Notes: generated by a model from the sequence alone, not told the origin. Numbered from the stretch's first letter, positions 9,640 through 21,800 are shown. The stretch: 64,000 nucleotides of DNA from Doryteuthis pealeii (GCA_023376005.1 CM042160.1:80048376-80112375); one strand, 5' to 3'. Program-made: numbers and translations.

Positions 9640-9890
9640 AAAAGTAAGTCGACAGGGCGGTCTAATGTCGGTATCAGCCAGACAGCGAGGGAGTCTATCC
9701 CTTTTTCAATAGCACTAGACCAAGAAGATTGCTTTGGCGTCTGAGGCGATGCACCACACCTACCATCAGCTCCTCACTTTACCACACAGATCCCTGTGCT
9801 ACTCATACGCTGAGTTGACGAGGGCCGGTATTGAACCCGGAAACTCGAGGTTCCTAGTTCGAGGCTCTACCGACTGAGCTAAACCGATAA
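9640..9890 (-). mobile_element. tRNA-derived SINE
   Basis: Reverse-oriented relative of the 8908 copy: tail-side CTAATGTCGGTATCAGCC at ~9662, body, then tRNA-like head ending GACTGAGCTAAACC (~9872-9885). Box B is weakened (GGTATTGAACCCGG on the plus strand). The 9799-10011 open frame is a shadow of this element. Confidence 0.8.
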
Positions 9891-10080
9891 TTCTTTTCAA
9901 AATATAACCCCCCACCCTCCCCGCAAAAATATCAATATCAGTGCCGATATAAACTTTACAAAAATTCAACACATTCAAGAGTCCTCTTCTTTTTTTTTTT
10001 TTTTTTTTCATTACTTATAACTTCCAATAGGATTTTTTTTTCTGAGTTTTATGCATTTTTATTGGCATATCTATTTATCT

Positions 10081-10483
10081 TCTATACATATATAAAGGGC
10101 AGTTGTGTGTATGTGTATGTTGGGAGGAAACTTCGTAAATAAAACAATTAACGACAAAGTAAATATATATACACATTAGATATCACCAGGGTTTTTTAGC
10201 AAAAATAATGAAGATTTGATTTATATTAGTGAAGATAATTCAAAAATAAAATTCAAATGATAACAGCATTGAATTCTTTTGCATTTAATATTTTAGATAG
10301 GAGACATTAATTTTTCTTTTCAGATTGGCTGGTTCAACGCAATGTCTATTTTTAAGTAGGGATTTTAATAGGGCATACAACGAGGATCCAACTCGTGATT
10401 CAATAATAATGGGTCAGCAGAACTCACTTGAAAAAATTCCCCTTCTACCCAGGCGACGCCGGGTAGTCATTAGCCATTTCTAG
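10081..10483 (+). mobile_element. Helentron-like non-autonomous unit 1
   Basis: It starts TCTATACATATATAAAGGGC, a 5' end typical of Helentron/HINE elements of invertebrates. It ends with a stem CTACCC..GGC-gac-GCC-GGGTAG (10445-10466), 13 bases, then CTAG (10480-10483) followed by T. It is non-coding. A second unit follows immediately head to tail, as expected for rolling-circle transposition or tandem insertion. Confidence 0.75.
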
Positions 10484-10871
10484 TACATATATAAAGGGCA
10501 GTTGTGTGTTGTGTATGTCGGAAGGAAACTTCGTAAATAAAACAATTAACGACTAAGTAAATATATATATATACATTGAATATCAACAGGGCTTGGTTTT
10601 TGAGCAAAAATAAAGTTTTGATTTATATTTGTGAAAAGGATTAAAAAATAAGATTTAAATGATAACAGAATGGAATATTTTTTGCATTTAATATTTTGAA
10701 TAGTAGACATTAACGTTTATTTTCAGAGTAGCTGGATCAATACAAGGTCATGGGGATTTTAATGGGGCATCTGATGAGGATCCAACTCACGAATGAGTAA
10801 TAATGGATCTGTGGGACTAACTTTTAAAAAATCCCCTCTCTACCTTGGCGATGCCGGGTAGCCGCTTCTAG
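10484..10871 (+). mobile_element. Helentron-like non-autonomous unit 2
   Basis: Tandem copy of 10081-10483, starting TACATATATAAAGGGC with the first bases of the 5' end replaced by the junction. Its 3' stem reads CTACC..GGCGATGCC..GGGTAG and CTAG ends at 10871, followed by T. By eye it is ~80% identical to unit 1. Confidence 0.75.
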
Positions 10872-10955
10872 TTTATAATAAAATCAATTTCAAAGCAATA
10901 TCACTTTCTCTAAAAAGAATCGTTAATTTCACTTTAATGATACATACCAAACAAT

Positions 10956-11244
10956 GGTAATCCTTAACTTTTTCCTCGTAAATTCCTACTATAAAATAAA
11001 CTGAACCCTCATTTTATGTCCGTGTTTTTGCAATAAATGTTTTATTTTTCTTGCACCCGTTATTTTACAATACTAAATATATTTTCTTTATTCTTTATTC
11101 TTTAACAAATAAAGAAAATATATTTAGTATTGTAAAATAACGGGTGCAAGAAAAATAAAACATTTATTGCAAAAACACGGACATAAAATGAGGGTTTAGT
11201 TTATTTTATGGTAGGAATTTACGAGGAAAAAGTTAAGGATTACC
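10956..11244. mobile_element. fold-back MITE with 9-bp target duplication
   Basis: Nearly the whole element is two ~135-bp inverted arms (GGTAATCCTTAACTTTTTCC .. GGAAAAAGTTAAGGATTACC) with a ~15-base loop near 11100. It is flanked by CCAAACAAT at 10947-10955 and 11245-11253, a perfect 9-bp target site duplication. Long inverted repeats with 9-bp duplications are usual for Mutator-like elements. It carries no transposase. Confidence 0.85.
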
Positions 11245-11253
11245 CCAAACAAT

Positions 11254-12344
11254 TTTAATGTATTAACAACTCTTAAATTAATACAGGATGACTGGCAATT
11301 CATTTTTCCTAATTTACAATCGATGATTCTTAATTGCATTTGATTAGATTGAAATGCAATTAAGTGCTGAAATCAACTCTAATATCTTTTTAATTAAATA
11401 TTAACAATATTTAGTGTAAAACGTGGAATTTTTCGATATAAATATTTACTTTGGTAGCACAGAAAATAAATACAACGAAGAAAAATAATTGTTGAGTAAT
11501 TGTAAATGTTGTAGGCAGTGAAAAAGAAAGGCCATCATTTTATCATATCAATAGAAAACATTTAACAAAAAAAAAACATTTATTTAAACAAGGTACCACC
11601 AATTTCCCCGGTAAAATGTACTCCCTCCACCATATTTAATACAATAAAACTTGCATAAAGATTAATATTATCTTAAAAATGTTTGTCCGTTCGAAAGAGG
11701 AAACATTAAACAAACTCCTGATGATTTTTTTTTAAATTTCAGCTTACGAAAATAATGAAAATTATAAACAAAAAACGATGTTTACATTTTTGCACCGTTA
11801 AATCAATTGAGAAAACAAATTATGACAAGAAGCTTTACTTAAAATTTTATAAAAAAATCAATTAATGGTCCGATTTTCACGGAAATTTATAAAATTGCTA
11901 AACTTTTGATGAATATATGTCTTAAATCGTTTCTTCCTAAAATATATTAGGGGAAATATTTTTTACGAGGTCTACTCCCCCCCCCCTATTTTATTTTATG
12001 AAATATGAAAAAATGAACCGGCTAAAAAACGATTTTTCCTTTTTTTTTTCTATAAAGATAAGAGTCTGAATAATTATATTAGAATATTTTTATAAGTTTC
12101 AATGCGAGAGATTTTGAATAAAATAAAATGCTTTAATTATACTCACACTTTTCTTTCTGTGTTGATTAACTTCAAACGTCACGTTAGGATGATTGCTCTG
12201 TCAATAACTGCTGGTTTGATTTTCGTCGAATAAGATCTTTATTTACGTCGGACAAAAGTCAATAATCCAAACGTGAATCATCTCATGTTCTGAATAATAG
12301 ATACAAACCCACTGAATGAATAGGATGAAAAATACTTCAACCGT
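11254..12344. other. AT-rich intergenic, no gene seen
   Basis: Homopolymer-rich DNA with short inverted repeats (TTAATTGCATTT/AAATGCAATTAA around 11330-11360). No supported feature. Confidence 0.5.
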
Positions 12345-12815
12345 TTCGTTTTACGACTCAGATATTTCCGTCATTGCTTTGATATGTCTGTTAACAGAAT
12401 TGTCTTCTTTTAATTTAAGTGAACACTTGACTTTCCTCTTCTAATGTTAACTTATTCACCCACGTTTTCTTTTGAAATTTGCCTGCTAACTTTTTCTCTA
12501 CAACACGATCGATAGTGTCTTGAATCTTGAATAGAAAAGTGACGGTTTGACTGACAGCAAAATCATTGCTATGATACGATCTTTCAGCGACAGGTTATTT
12601 TGAATAAAAGTTTGCATCCGTTTTGGAGTCAGGGAAAATCTCTTTCTCATAAAACCCTCACTGATCAATGTCATTTTGCATTGCACTTTCCAGGTGGCAT
12701 GATTATTCCCATTCAATGGCACAAGATTCTCTAATCCGACGTGTTCGCTCTCCCAACTGATCAAGTCTTCAGTCTGGAACAATCTCTCACAGCAGTGGTA
12801 CACTCTTATCAACAC
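12345..12815 (-). pseudogene. Ty1/copia gag remnant
   Basis: The minus strand reads LVPLNGNNHATWKVQCKM near its start, then AMILLSVKPSL, then FQKKTWVNKLTL, and after a one-base shift SLKLKEDNSV..HIKAMTEISES. These match in order the gag_pre/UBN2 core of copia-type elements (LNG-x-N-x-x-W, FQKKTW-x-NKL, SLKLK, HI-x-x-MTEI). A stop and a frameshift separate the last two blocks, and no zinc knuckle, protease or polymerase was found, so only a dead 5' fragment is left. Start codon and element ends are not definable. Confidence 0.8.
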
Positions 12816-13009
12816 TAACCAAATATATTTTCTCTTCCACTCGTCGCGACAGCCAAAATGCTATTGCACTCTTTTTGACCCCGGTCAGGGAGGGTAGGTC
12901 TTTAAATACACAATTACTATATTCATCCGGGCTCCTTATTCTAAATTGCCCGTGCAGCACGTTCGACATTCATCAGCACGTGTCAATCCTCACGACAAAA
13001 CTTCACATC

Positions 13010-13190
13010 CGGGTTACTCTGCACAGTCTAGTGATTCACATGCGTCAGGCCACGACTCACAATCAGGAGGATGTGAGTTCAATCTCCCCACTCGCCCCTG
13101 ATCTCATTCTACATGCCAAACACAGTCGTGCACGCTTCGAACCACTACGTGGGTGGTTTCTCTCGCCACAGTTTCGTTCATAAGTTTCGT
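13010..13190 (+). mobile_element. tRNA-like SINE, second family (weak)
   Basis: CTAGTGATTCACATGCG resembles box A and GTGAGTTCAATCTCC resembles box B at tRNA-like spacing, followed by a body rich in CACTCGCCCC. A related arrangement occurs at 57590-57800. Neither has a clear tail. Confidence 0.45.
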
Positions 13191-13199
13191 TTCTATCGA

Positions 13200-13721
13200 C
13201 ATCTTCAATTATTTACATTATACAACTTCGTAAAGCTTTCTTCCATGTGCAGCAAATTCAAGATGGCCGGCACGATCCACGCGTGTTCTTAAAGTTCAGC
13301 GTATTCTGATCCCATAATCTTTGTTAGAAATGTACGAATCAAGTTAGATAACAGGAGGATAAACTCGAGCAGGAAACAAATATATATTGTACTATATTAA
13401 CAAACGCAATGTGTGTTAATATGGTTTCAATACTTATCTTATTTATTAGAGATAATACAAAAGTGCATTTTCATAACAACACTAAAAAACAAACTAAGGG
13501 TAGATAAATCTGACCGGTTTATTTAACTAAGTATTTGTCTGACTAGAATGGAATTTTCAACAATTCGTGTATAAGTGGATTTCATATATAGATCAAGTTT
13601 GATATCCGCGAAATAATCATGTAGCTATTTTTAAAGCTAAATGTTGATCCTAGTTCTTCCCATTTTCTTTAAGTTTCAGTTCTGTTAAATTATTATTCAT
13701 GTATAGATTGACGCCAACCAA
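13200..13721. other. intergenic, no gene seen
   Basis: AT-rich DNA without repeats shared inside the window. Confidence 0.4.
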
Positions 13722-13806
13722 GTTGGGATACGCTGAGTTGGCGAGGACCGGTATCGAACTAGGAACCGTGTGGTTCCTAGTCGGACGCTCTACCGACTGA
13801 GTACCG
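13722..13806 (-). mobile_element. truncated tRNA-derived SINE
   Basis: Only the tRNA-like head is left: ACGCTGAGTTGGCGAGG, GGTATCGAACTAGGAAC and CTCTACCGACTGAG, matching the 8908 family in reverse. Confidence 0.7.
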
Positions 13807-14389
13807 AATAAAATCAAAATAGTTTCTTTTTTTTCTAGGAGTTTGGTTCTCGCTGCTAATGAGAAAGATCCCCGGCTCAAATCTTTAATCTTTAATCACT
13901 GTTAAATGAAGTTGATTTTCGTCGCGAAACGTCAATTCAAAAATCACTGATTGAAATGAACAAGTTTTACGTTTTTAGATTTTCGCTCAAATCGGCATTC
14001 TCTCGTCTTACAGTTGAACATTTTGTGTCTCAACATCAAATAGACGTTGATATTGTTTGAAACATGAAGGTCGTTGGTTCATGGGTGTGGTTTTAGCTTC
14101 GGGTGCGAGAGTTATTCAGTTCAACTCCCCGTCGTGCCCGGCTACATTTTAATATTCTGATCCACTTTGATAACAATTATCATTATATGGACAATCTCTC
14201 TGGACACTTAATTTCCAATACCCTAATCATTTGGTACATGTGCCAGGAATATAGATTTTTTTCCTTTCAACGTTGTGGAAGTCCTGGATTTTTTTTGCAT
14301 GATAATGTGCCGCCTGGGTTTCTAAATCTTCCTTCTATCTGTCTATTCTGAAGATTTTTTGTGGCTTACTATTGTACTGGTCGCTCCGG

Positions 14390-15224
14390 TGTCTATTTCA
14401 ATCATCAGGTGGCTACAGCAAATCTTCAAATTAGGGAACCTTAGATCGAGCTATTTATTTTCCTTTGTGAATGAACCTATGAACATATTCTTCTATGCTA
14501 TCGTGATTTATTTCACCAACGTTGCTTATTTTCGTCCTATAAAATATAGCGAAAGAACTGACACGGTTGAATTTTATACGAGTTTGTCCTCTTGCCGGAC
14601 ATTGCCCAAAATTGTGTAGTCGCTTTTTTCTCAATATTTTTCTTCTGATTTCGGTCTGTATTTCTGAAATGTTTCCCCTTTGTTCGGACCTGACCAGCAT
14701 TTTTTTGTTTGACTTTCATCCTTTTGTGTTCAGATTTATTCATAACTTCTCGTCATTTCTAACGTTTTATCGAGTATTAAATATGGGGTAAGCTGAAGAC
14801 GTTCCGATAATCCGTTTGGAAGTTCGATAATAAATCTGTTCTTATTGCCAAAGTTACAACCATCTGCAAATTCATACAATACTCTCAAAAATGTTGTGAT
14901 AAATTCTCCGGAGGGATTCATTCTCAAGTGAAACATGGCGTTTTGGTCTTCTTTGCTATGAAATAAGTTTCAATTTTTTTCATTACAGATTCGAAGTCAT
15001 TTTCGACTTCTTTCTTATAAAAATTTAACCCTTTGAAAGACATTTTCTGCCTCTTTCACCATATATTATATTAAGAGTACTAATTTGAATTGTCCCTGTT
15101 TCCAAATACAACTTAGACGCAATTCGAAATGTTTCGAATCTTTGGCGTCAATTTGACAACGTGGAGAGTCACAAAAATCAAATTCTGGTTGTTGTAGATT
15201 TTTTTTTCTTTTCAGCTTGATCTA
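14390..15224 (-). pseudogene. Ty3/gypsy gag-protease remnant
   Basis: Read leftward from the primer binding site: NDFESVMKKIETYF (about 14960-15000), FHLRMNPSGEF and CNFGNKNRFIIELPNG (14790-14935), then QCPARGQT (about 14590-14620), where the zinc knuckle should be but its later Cys are replaced, and finally IEIDTGATSTIVS (about 14395-14430). The last carries the DTGA active-site motif of retroviral-type aspartic proteases. The order gag, damaged CCHC, protease is right for gypsy. At least two frameshifts and several lost Cys make it dead. Plus-strand open frames at 14103-14619 are its antisense shadow. Reverse transcriptase is absent here; 3288-3911 could be a related copy. Confidence 0.8.
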
Positions 15225-15240
15225 GCAATTTCTGACACCA
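15225..15240 (-). other. retrotransposon primer binding site
   Basis: The minus strand reads TGGTGTCAGAAATTGC, close to the TGGTGTCAGAAGTGGG site common in Ty3/gypsy elements and complementary to a tRNA 3' end. It directly follows ..AAAACA, so the LTR ends at 15241. Confidence 0.75.
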
Positions 15241-15500
15241 TGTTTTATCATATGTTTCTTTTTTCATTCTAAGATGCTCTTAAGGTGCTCTGCGTTGATT
15301 AATAACACAAAACATTTATTCTGTGAATCACATATTTATTTCTTAAGATTTTAGACCCAATGACCGCGCGTGGTGAGTCTGGCTAAATAAGTTTTTACAT
15401 ATTGATGACTTACCGCAGACGGAATATTATTTCTTACGTCGCGAAGTGACAGTAGAGGTCAAGGCTAAGGTTACTAAATTCCAATCAAATTTTACATCCA
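15241..15500 (-). repeat. gypsy 5' LTR, left boundary uncertain
   Basis: The LTR's 3' end (..ACA) abuts the primer binding site. An AATAAATGTTTTGTGTT block at ~15310-15330 (minus strand) fits an R/U5 polyadenylation region. The 5' end could be TGTAAAATTTG near 15495 or TGTAGAAAATTG near 15550. No second LTR is in the window. Confidence 0.5.
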
Positions 15501-15569
15501 AATTTGAATTCAAGTGTTTTCCTGATTTGAATTCAAATCAATTTTCTACATTAACCGTTCAAATCCGAT

Positions 15570-15696
15570 GGTACCCCAATCAATTATATAACATTCAGAC
15601 GTGAACTCAACTATTTAACTTGAAATTCATTACCAAGGTCGAATTGATCCGGGTAATCAATTTCAAGTTAAATGTTATATAATTGATGGAGGTACC
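15570..15696. mobile_element. short inverted-repeat element
   Basis: GGTACCCCAATCAATTATAT is mirrored by ATATAATTGATGGAGGTACC; inside, AACTTGAAATT faces AATTTCAAGTT. It is about 127 bp and non-coding. Confidence 0.6.
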
Positions 15697-15735
15697 AATA
15701 AAAAATAATAGTAATCTTGTTTCAACTAATATTGT

Positions 15736-15840
15736 CTGACCATATGACCTTTAGGCACCCCTTTTGCGATCTCGATTCATAGGGACATTTTTTTTCATGT
15801 ACACTGTCAAAATCTGGTTGTTGGTTAAGAGACAATTTCT
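15736..15840. mobile_element. truncated MITE terminal repeat at the satellite edge
   Basis: GACCATATGACCTTTAGGC through TACACTGTCAAAATC is one arm of the MITE seen complete at 53734-53980. It is cut off after ~90 bp, where the satellite begins (..GACAATTTCT|GAGTGG). ACAATTTCT also occurs inside the satellite monomer, so a microhomology junction is plausible. Confidence 0.7.
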
Positions 15841-18800
15841 GAGTGGTGGCCATATTGTTCATCACTTAGTTATGAGAAGAGATTTAATCTCATAATTGGC
15901 AATTCAAATCAATGAAAAAACCGCAAAAACTGCAAATGCCTTTCTATCGTTAGTGTCCATTCTTTAGTCAATTTCTCGCCAAAACCTAACTCAATCAGCT
16001 AATTCTATAGGTCAATGAACTTCTGAAGGAGTCCTCATCTGAGTGGTGGCCATATTGTTCATCACTTATTTACGAGAAGAGATTTAATCTCATAATTGGC
16101 AATTCAAATCAATGAAAAAACCGCAAAAACTGCAAATGCCTTTCTATCGTTAGTGTCCATTCTTTAGTCAATTTCTCGCCAAAACCTAACTCAATCAGCT
16201 AATTCTATAGGTCAATGAACTTCTGAAGGAGTCCTCATCTGAGTGGTGGCCATATTGTTCATCACTTATTTACGAGAAGAGATTTAATCTCATAATTGGC
16301 AATTCAAATCAATGAAAAAACCGCAAAAACTGCAAATGCCTTTCTATCGTTAGTGTCCATTCTTTAGTCAATTTCTCGCCAAAACCTAACTCAATCAGCT
16401 AATTCTATAGGTCAATGAACTTCTGAAGGAGTCCTCATCTGAGTGGTGGCCATATTGTTCATCACTTATTTACGAGAAGAGATTTAATCTCATAATTGGC
16501 AATTCAAATCAATGAAAAAACCGCAAAAACTGCAAATGCCTTTCTATCGTTAGTGTCCATTCTTTAGTCAATTTCTCGCCAAAACCTAACTCAATCAGCT
16601 AATTCTATAGGTCAATGAACTTCTGAAGGAGTCCTCATCTGAGTGGTGGCCATATTGTTCATCACTTAGTTACGAGAAGAGATTTAATCTCATAATTGGC
16701 AATTCAAATCAATGAAAAACAGCAAAAACTGCAAATGCCTTTCTATCGTTAGCGTCCGTTGTTTAGTCAATTTCTCGCCAAAACCTAACTCAATCAGCTA
16801 ATTCTATAGGTCAATGAACTTCTGAAGGAGTCCTCATCTGAGTGGTGGCCATATTGTTCATCACTTAGTTACGAGAAGAGATTTAATCTCATAATTGGCA
16901 ATTCAAATCAATGAAAAACAGCAAAAACTGCAAATGCCTTTCTATCGTTAGCGTCCGTTGTTTAGTCAATTTCTCGCCAAAACCTAACTCAATCAGCTAA
17001 TTCTATAGGTCAATGAACTTCTGAAGGAGTCCTCATCTGAGTGGTGGCCATATTGTTCATCACTTAGTTACGAGAAGAGATTTAATCTCATAATTGGCAA
17101 TTCAAATCAATGAAAAAACAGCAAAAACTGCAAATGCCTTTCTATCGTTAGCGTCCGTTGTTTAGTCAATTTCTCGCCAAAACCTAACTCAATCAGCTAA
17201 TTCTATAGGTCAATGAACTTCTGAAGGAGTCCTCATCTGAGTGGTGGCCATATTGTTCATCACTTAGTTACGAGAAGAGATTTAATCTCATAATTGGCAA
17301 TTCAAATCAATGAAAAAACAGCAAAAACTGCAAATGCCTTTCTATCGTTAGTGTCCGTTCTTTAGACAATTTCTCGACAAAACCTAACTCAATCAGCTAA
17401 TTCTATAGGTCAACGAACTTCTGAAGGAGTCCTCATCTGAGTGGTGGCCATATTGTTCATCACTTAGTTACGAGAAGAGATTTAGTCCCATAATTGGCAA
17501 TTCAAATCAATGAAAAAACCGCAAAAACTGCAAATGCCTTTATATCGTTAGCATCCTTTAGTCAATTTCTCGCCAAAACCTAACTCAATCGGCTAATTCT
17601 ATAGGTCAACGAACTTCTGAAGGAGTCCTCATCTGAGTGGTGGCCATATTGTTCACCACTTAGTTACGAGAAGAGATTTAATCTCATAATTGGCAATTCA
17701 AATCAATGAAAAATCCGCAAAAACTGCAAATGCCTATCTATCGTTAGTGTCCGTTCTTTAGTCAATTTCTCGCCAAAACCTAACTCAATCAGCTAATTCT
17801 ATAGGTCAACGAACTTCTGAAGGAGTCCTCATCTGAGTGGTGGCCATATTGTTCATCACTTAGTTACGAGAAGAGATTTAATCTCATAATTGGCAATTCA
17901 AATCAATGATAAAACCGCAAAAACTGCAAATGCCTTTCTATCGTTAGCGTCCGTTATTTAGTCAATATCTCGGGAAAACCTAACTCAATGGACAAATTCT
18001 ATAGGTCAACGAACTTCTGAAGGAGTCCTCATCTGAGTGGTGGCCATATTGTTCATCACTTATTTACGAGAAGAGATTTAATCTCATAATTGGCAATTCA
18101 AATCAATGAAAAAACCGCAAAAACTGCAAATGCCTTTCTATCGTTAGTGTCCATTCTTTAGTCAATTTCTCGCCAAAACCTAACTCAATCAGCTAATTCT
18201 ATAGGTCAATGAACTTCTGAAGGAGTCCTCATCTGAGTGGTGGCCATATTGTTCATCACTTAGTTACGAGAAGAGATTTAATCTCATAATTGGCAATTCA
18301 AATCAATGAAAAAACAGCAAAAACTGCAAATGCCTTTCTATCGTTAGCGTCCGTTGTTTAGTCAATTTCTCGCCAAAACCTAACTCAATCAGCTAATTCT
18401 ATAGGTCAATGAACTTCTGAAGGAGTCCTCATCTGAGTGGTGGCCATATTGTTCATCACTTAGTTACGAGAAGAGATTTAATCTCATAATTGGCAATTCA
18501 AATCAATGAAAAAACAGCAAAAACTGCAAATGCCTTTCTATCGTTAGCGTCCGTTGTTTAGTCAATTTCTCGCCAAAACCTAACTCAATCAGCTAATTCT
18601 ATAGGTCAATGAACTTCTGAAGGAGTCCTCATCTGAGTGGTGGCCATATTGTTCATCACTTAGTTACGAGAAGAGATTTAATCTCATAATTGGCAATTCA
18701 AATCAATGAAAAAACAGCAAAAACTGCAAATGCCTTTCTATCGTTAGTGTCCGTTCTTTAGACAATTTCTCGACAAAACCTAACTCAATCAGCTAATTCT

Positions 18801-21800
18801 ATAGGTCAACGAACTTCTGAAGGAGTCCTCATCTGAGTGGTGGCCATATTGTTCATCACTTAGTTACGAGAAGAGATTTAGTCCCATAATTGGCAATTCA
18901 AATCAATGAAAAAACCGCAAAAACTGCAAATGCCTTTATATCGTTAGCATCCTTTAGTCAATTTCTCGCCAACTTCTGAAGGGGTCCTCATCTGAGTGGT
19001 GGCCATATTGTTCATCACTTAGTTACGAGAAGAGATTTAATCTCATAATTGGCAATTCAAATCAATGAAAAATCCGCAAAAACTGCAAATGCTTTTCTAT
19101 CGTTAGTGTCCGTTCTTTAGTCAATTTCTCGCCAAAACCTAACTCAATCAGCTAATTCTATAGGTCAACGAACTTCTGAAGGAGTCCTCATCTGAGTGGT
19201 GGCCATATTGTTCACCACTTAGTTACGAGAAGAGATTTAATCTCATAATTGGCAATTCAAATCAATGAAAAATCCGCAAAAACTGCAAATGCCTTTCTAT
19301 CGTTAGTGTCCGTTCTTTAGTCAATTTCTCGCCAAAACCTAACTCAATCAGCTAATTCTATAGGTCAACGAACTTCTGAAGGAGTCCTCATCTGAGTGGT
19401 GGCCATATTGTTCATCACTTAGTTACGAGAAGAGATTTAATCTCATAATTGGCAATTCAAATCAATGATAAAACCGCAAAAACTGCAAATGCCTTTCTAT
19501 CGTTAGCGTCCGTTATTTAGTCAATATCTCGGGAAAACCTAACTCAATGGACAAATTCTATAGGTCAACGAACTTCTGAAGGAGTCCTCATCTGAGTGGT
19601 GGCCATATTGTTCATCACTTATTTACGAGAAGAGATTTAATCTCATAATTGGCAATTCAAATCAATGAAAAAACCGCAAAAACTGCAAATGCCTTTCTAT
19701 CGTTAGTGTCCATTCTTTAGTCAATTTCTCGCCAAAACCTAACTCAATCAGCTAATTCTATAGGTCAATGAACTTCTGAAGGAGTCCTCATCTGAGTGGT
19801 GGCCATATTGTTCATCACTTAGTTACGAGAAGAGATTTAATCTCATAATTGGCAATTCAAATCAATGAAAAAACAGCAAAAACTGCAAATGCCTTTCTAT
19901 CGTTAGCGTCCGTTGTTTAGTCAATTTCTCGCCAAAACCTAACTCAATCAGCTAATTCTATAGGTCAATGAACTTCTGAAGGAGTCCTCATCTGAGTGGT
20001 GGCCATATTGTTCATCACTTAGTTACGAAGAGAGATTTAATCTCATAATTGGCAATTCAAATCAATGAAAAAACAGCAAAAACTGCAAATGCCTTTCTAT
20101 CGTTAGCGTCCGTTGTTTAGTCAATTTCTCGCCAAAACCTAACTCAATCAGCTAATTCTATAGGTCAATGAACTTCTGAAGGAGTCCTCATCTGAGTGGT
20201 GGCCATATTGTTCATCACTTAGTTACGAGAAGAGATTTAATCTCATAATTGGCAATTCAAATCAATGAAAAAACAGCAAAAAACTGCAAATGCCTTTCTA
20301 TCGTTAGTGTCCGTTCTTTAGACAATTTCTCGACAAAACCTAACTCAATCAGCTAATTCTATAGGTCAACGAACTTCTGAAGGAGTCCTCATCTGAGTGG
20401 TGGCCATATTGTTCATCACTTAGTTACGAGAAGAGATTTAGTCCCATAATTGGCAATTCAAATCAATGAAAAAACCGCAAAAACTGCAAATGCCTTTATA
20501 TCGTTAGCATCCTTTAGTCAATTTCTCGCCAACTTCTGAAGGGGTCCTCATCTGAGTGGTGGCCATATTGTTCATCACTTAGTTACGAGAAGAGATTTAA
20601 TCTCATAATTGGCAATTCAAATCAATGAAAAATCCGCAAAAACTGCAAATGCTTTTCTATCGTTAGTGTCCGTTCTTTAGTCAATTTCTCGCCAAAACCT
20701 AACTCAATCAGCTAATTCTATAGGTCAACGAACTTCTGAAGGAGTCCTCATCTGAGTGGTGGCCATATTGTTCACCACTTAGTTACGAGAAGAGATTTAA
20801 TCTCATAATTGGCAATTCAAATCAATGAAAAATCCGCAAAAACTGCAAATGCCTTTCTATCGTTAGTGTCCGTTCTTTAGTCAATTTCTCGCCAAAACCT
20901 AACTCAATCAGCTAATTCTATAGGTCAACGAACTTCTGAAGGAGTCCTCATCTGAGTGGTGGCCATATTGTTCATCACTTAGTTACGAGAAGAGATTTAA
21001 TCTCATAATTGGCAATTCAAATCAATGATAAAACCGCAAAAACTGCAAATGCCTTTCTATCGTTAGCGTCCGTTATTTAGTCAATATCTCGGGAAAACCT
21101 AACTCAATGGACAAATTCTATAGGTCAACGAACTTCTGAAGGAGTCCTCATCTGAGTGGTGGCCATATTGTTCATCACTTAGTTACGAGAAGAGATTTAA
21201 TCTCATAATTAGCAATTCAAATCAATGAAAAAACCGCAAAAACTGCAAATGCCTTTCTATCGTTAGCGTCCGTTATTTAGTCAATATCTCGGGAAAACCT
21301 AACTCAATGGACAAATTCTATAGGTCAACGAACTTCTGAAGGAGTCCTCATCTGAGTGGTGGCCATATTGTTCATCACTTAGTTACGAGAAGAGATTTAA
21401 TCTCATAATTGGCAATTCAAATCAATGAAAAAAACGCAAAAACTGCAAATGCCTTTCTATCGTTAGCGTCCGTTATTTAGTCAATATCTCGGGAAAACCT
21501 AACTCAATGGACAAATTCTATAGGTCAACGAACTTCTGAAGGAGTCCTCATCTGAGTGGTGGCCATATTGTTCATCACTTAGTTACGAGAAGAGATTTAA
21601 TCTCATAATTGGCAATTCAAATCAATGAAAAAACCGCAAAAACTGCAAATGCCTTTCTATCGTTAGCGTCCGTTATTTAGTCAATATCTCGGGAAAACCT
21701 AACTCAATGGACAAATTCTATAGGTCAACGAACTTCTGAAGGAGTCCTCATCTGAGTGGTGGCCATATTGTTCATCACTTAGTTACGAGAAGAGATTTAA

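Noticed and set aside
14040..14170. tRNA-like stretch with AGTTCAACTCCC
   Set aside because: Only a box-B-like word and a possible box A; no second copy in the window supports a SINE call.
14103..14619. Two plus-strand open frames with hydrophobic stretches
   Set aside because: They lie antisense to the gypsy gag-protease remnant, which has clear motifs in the other direction.
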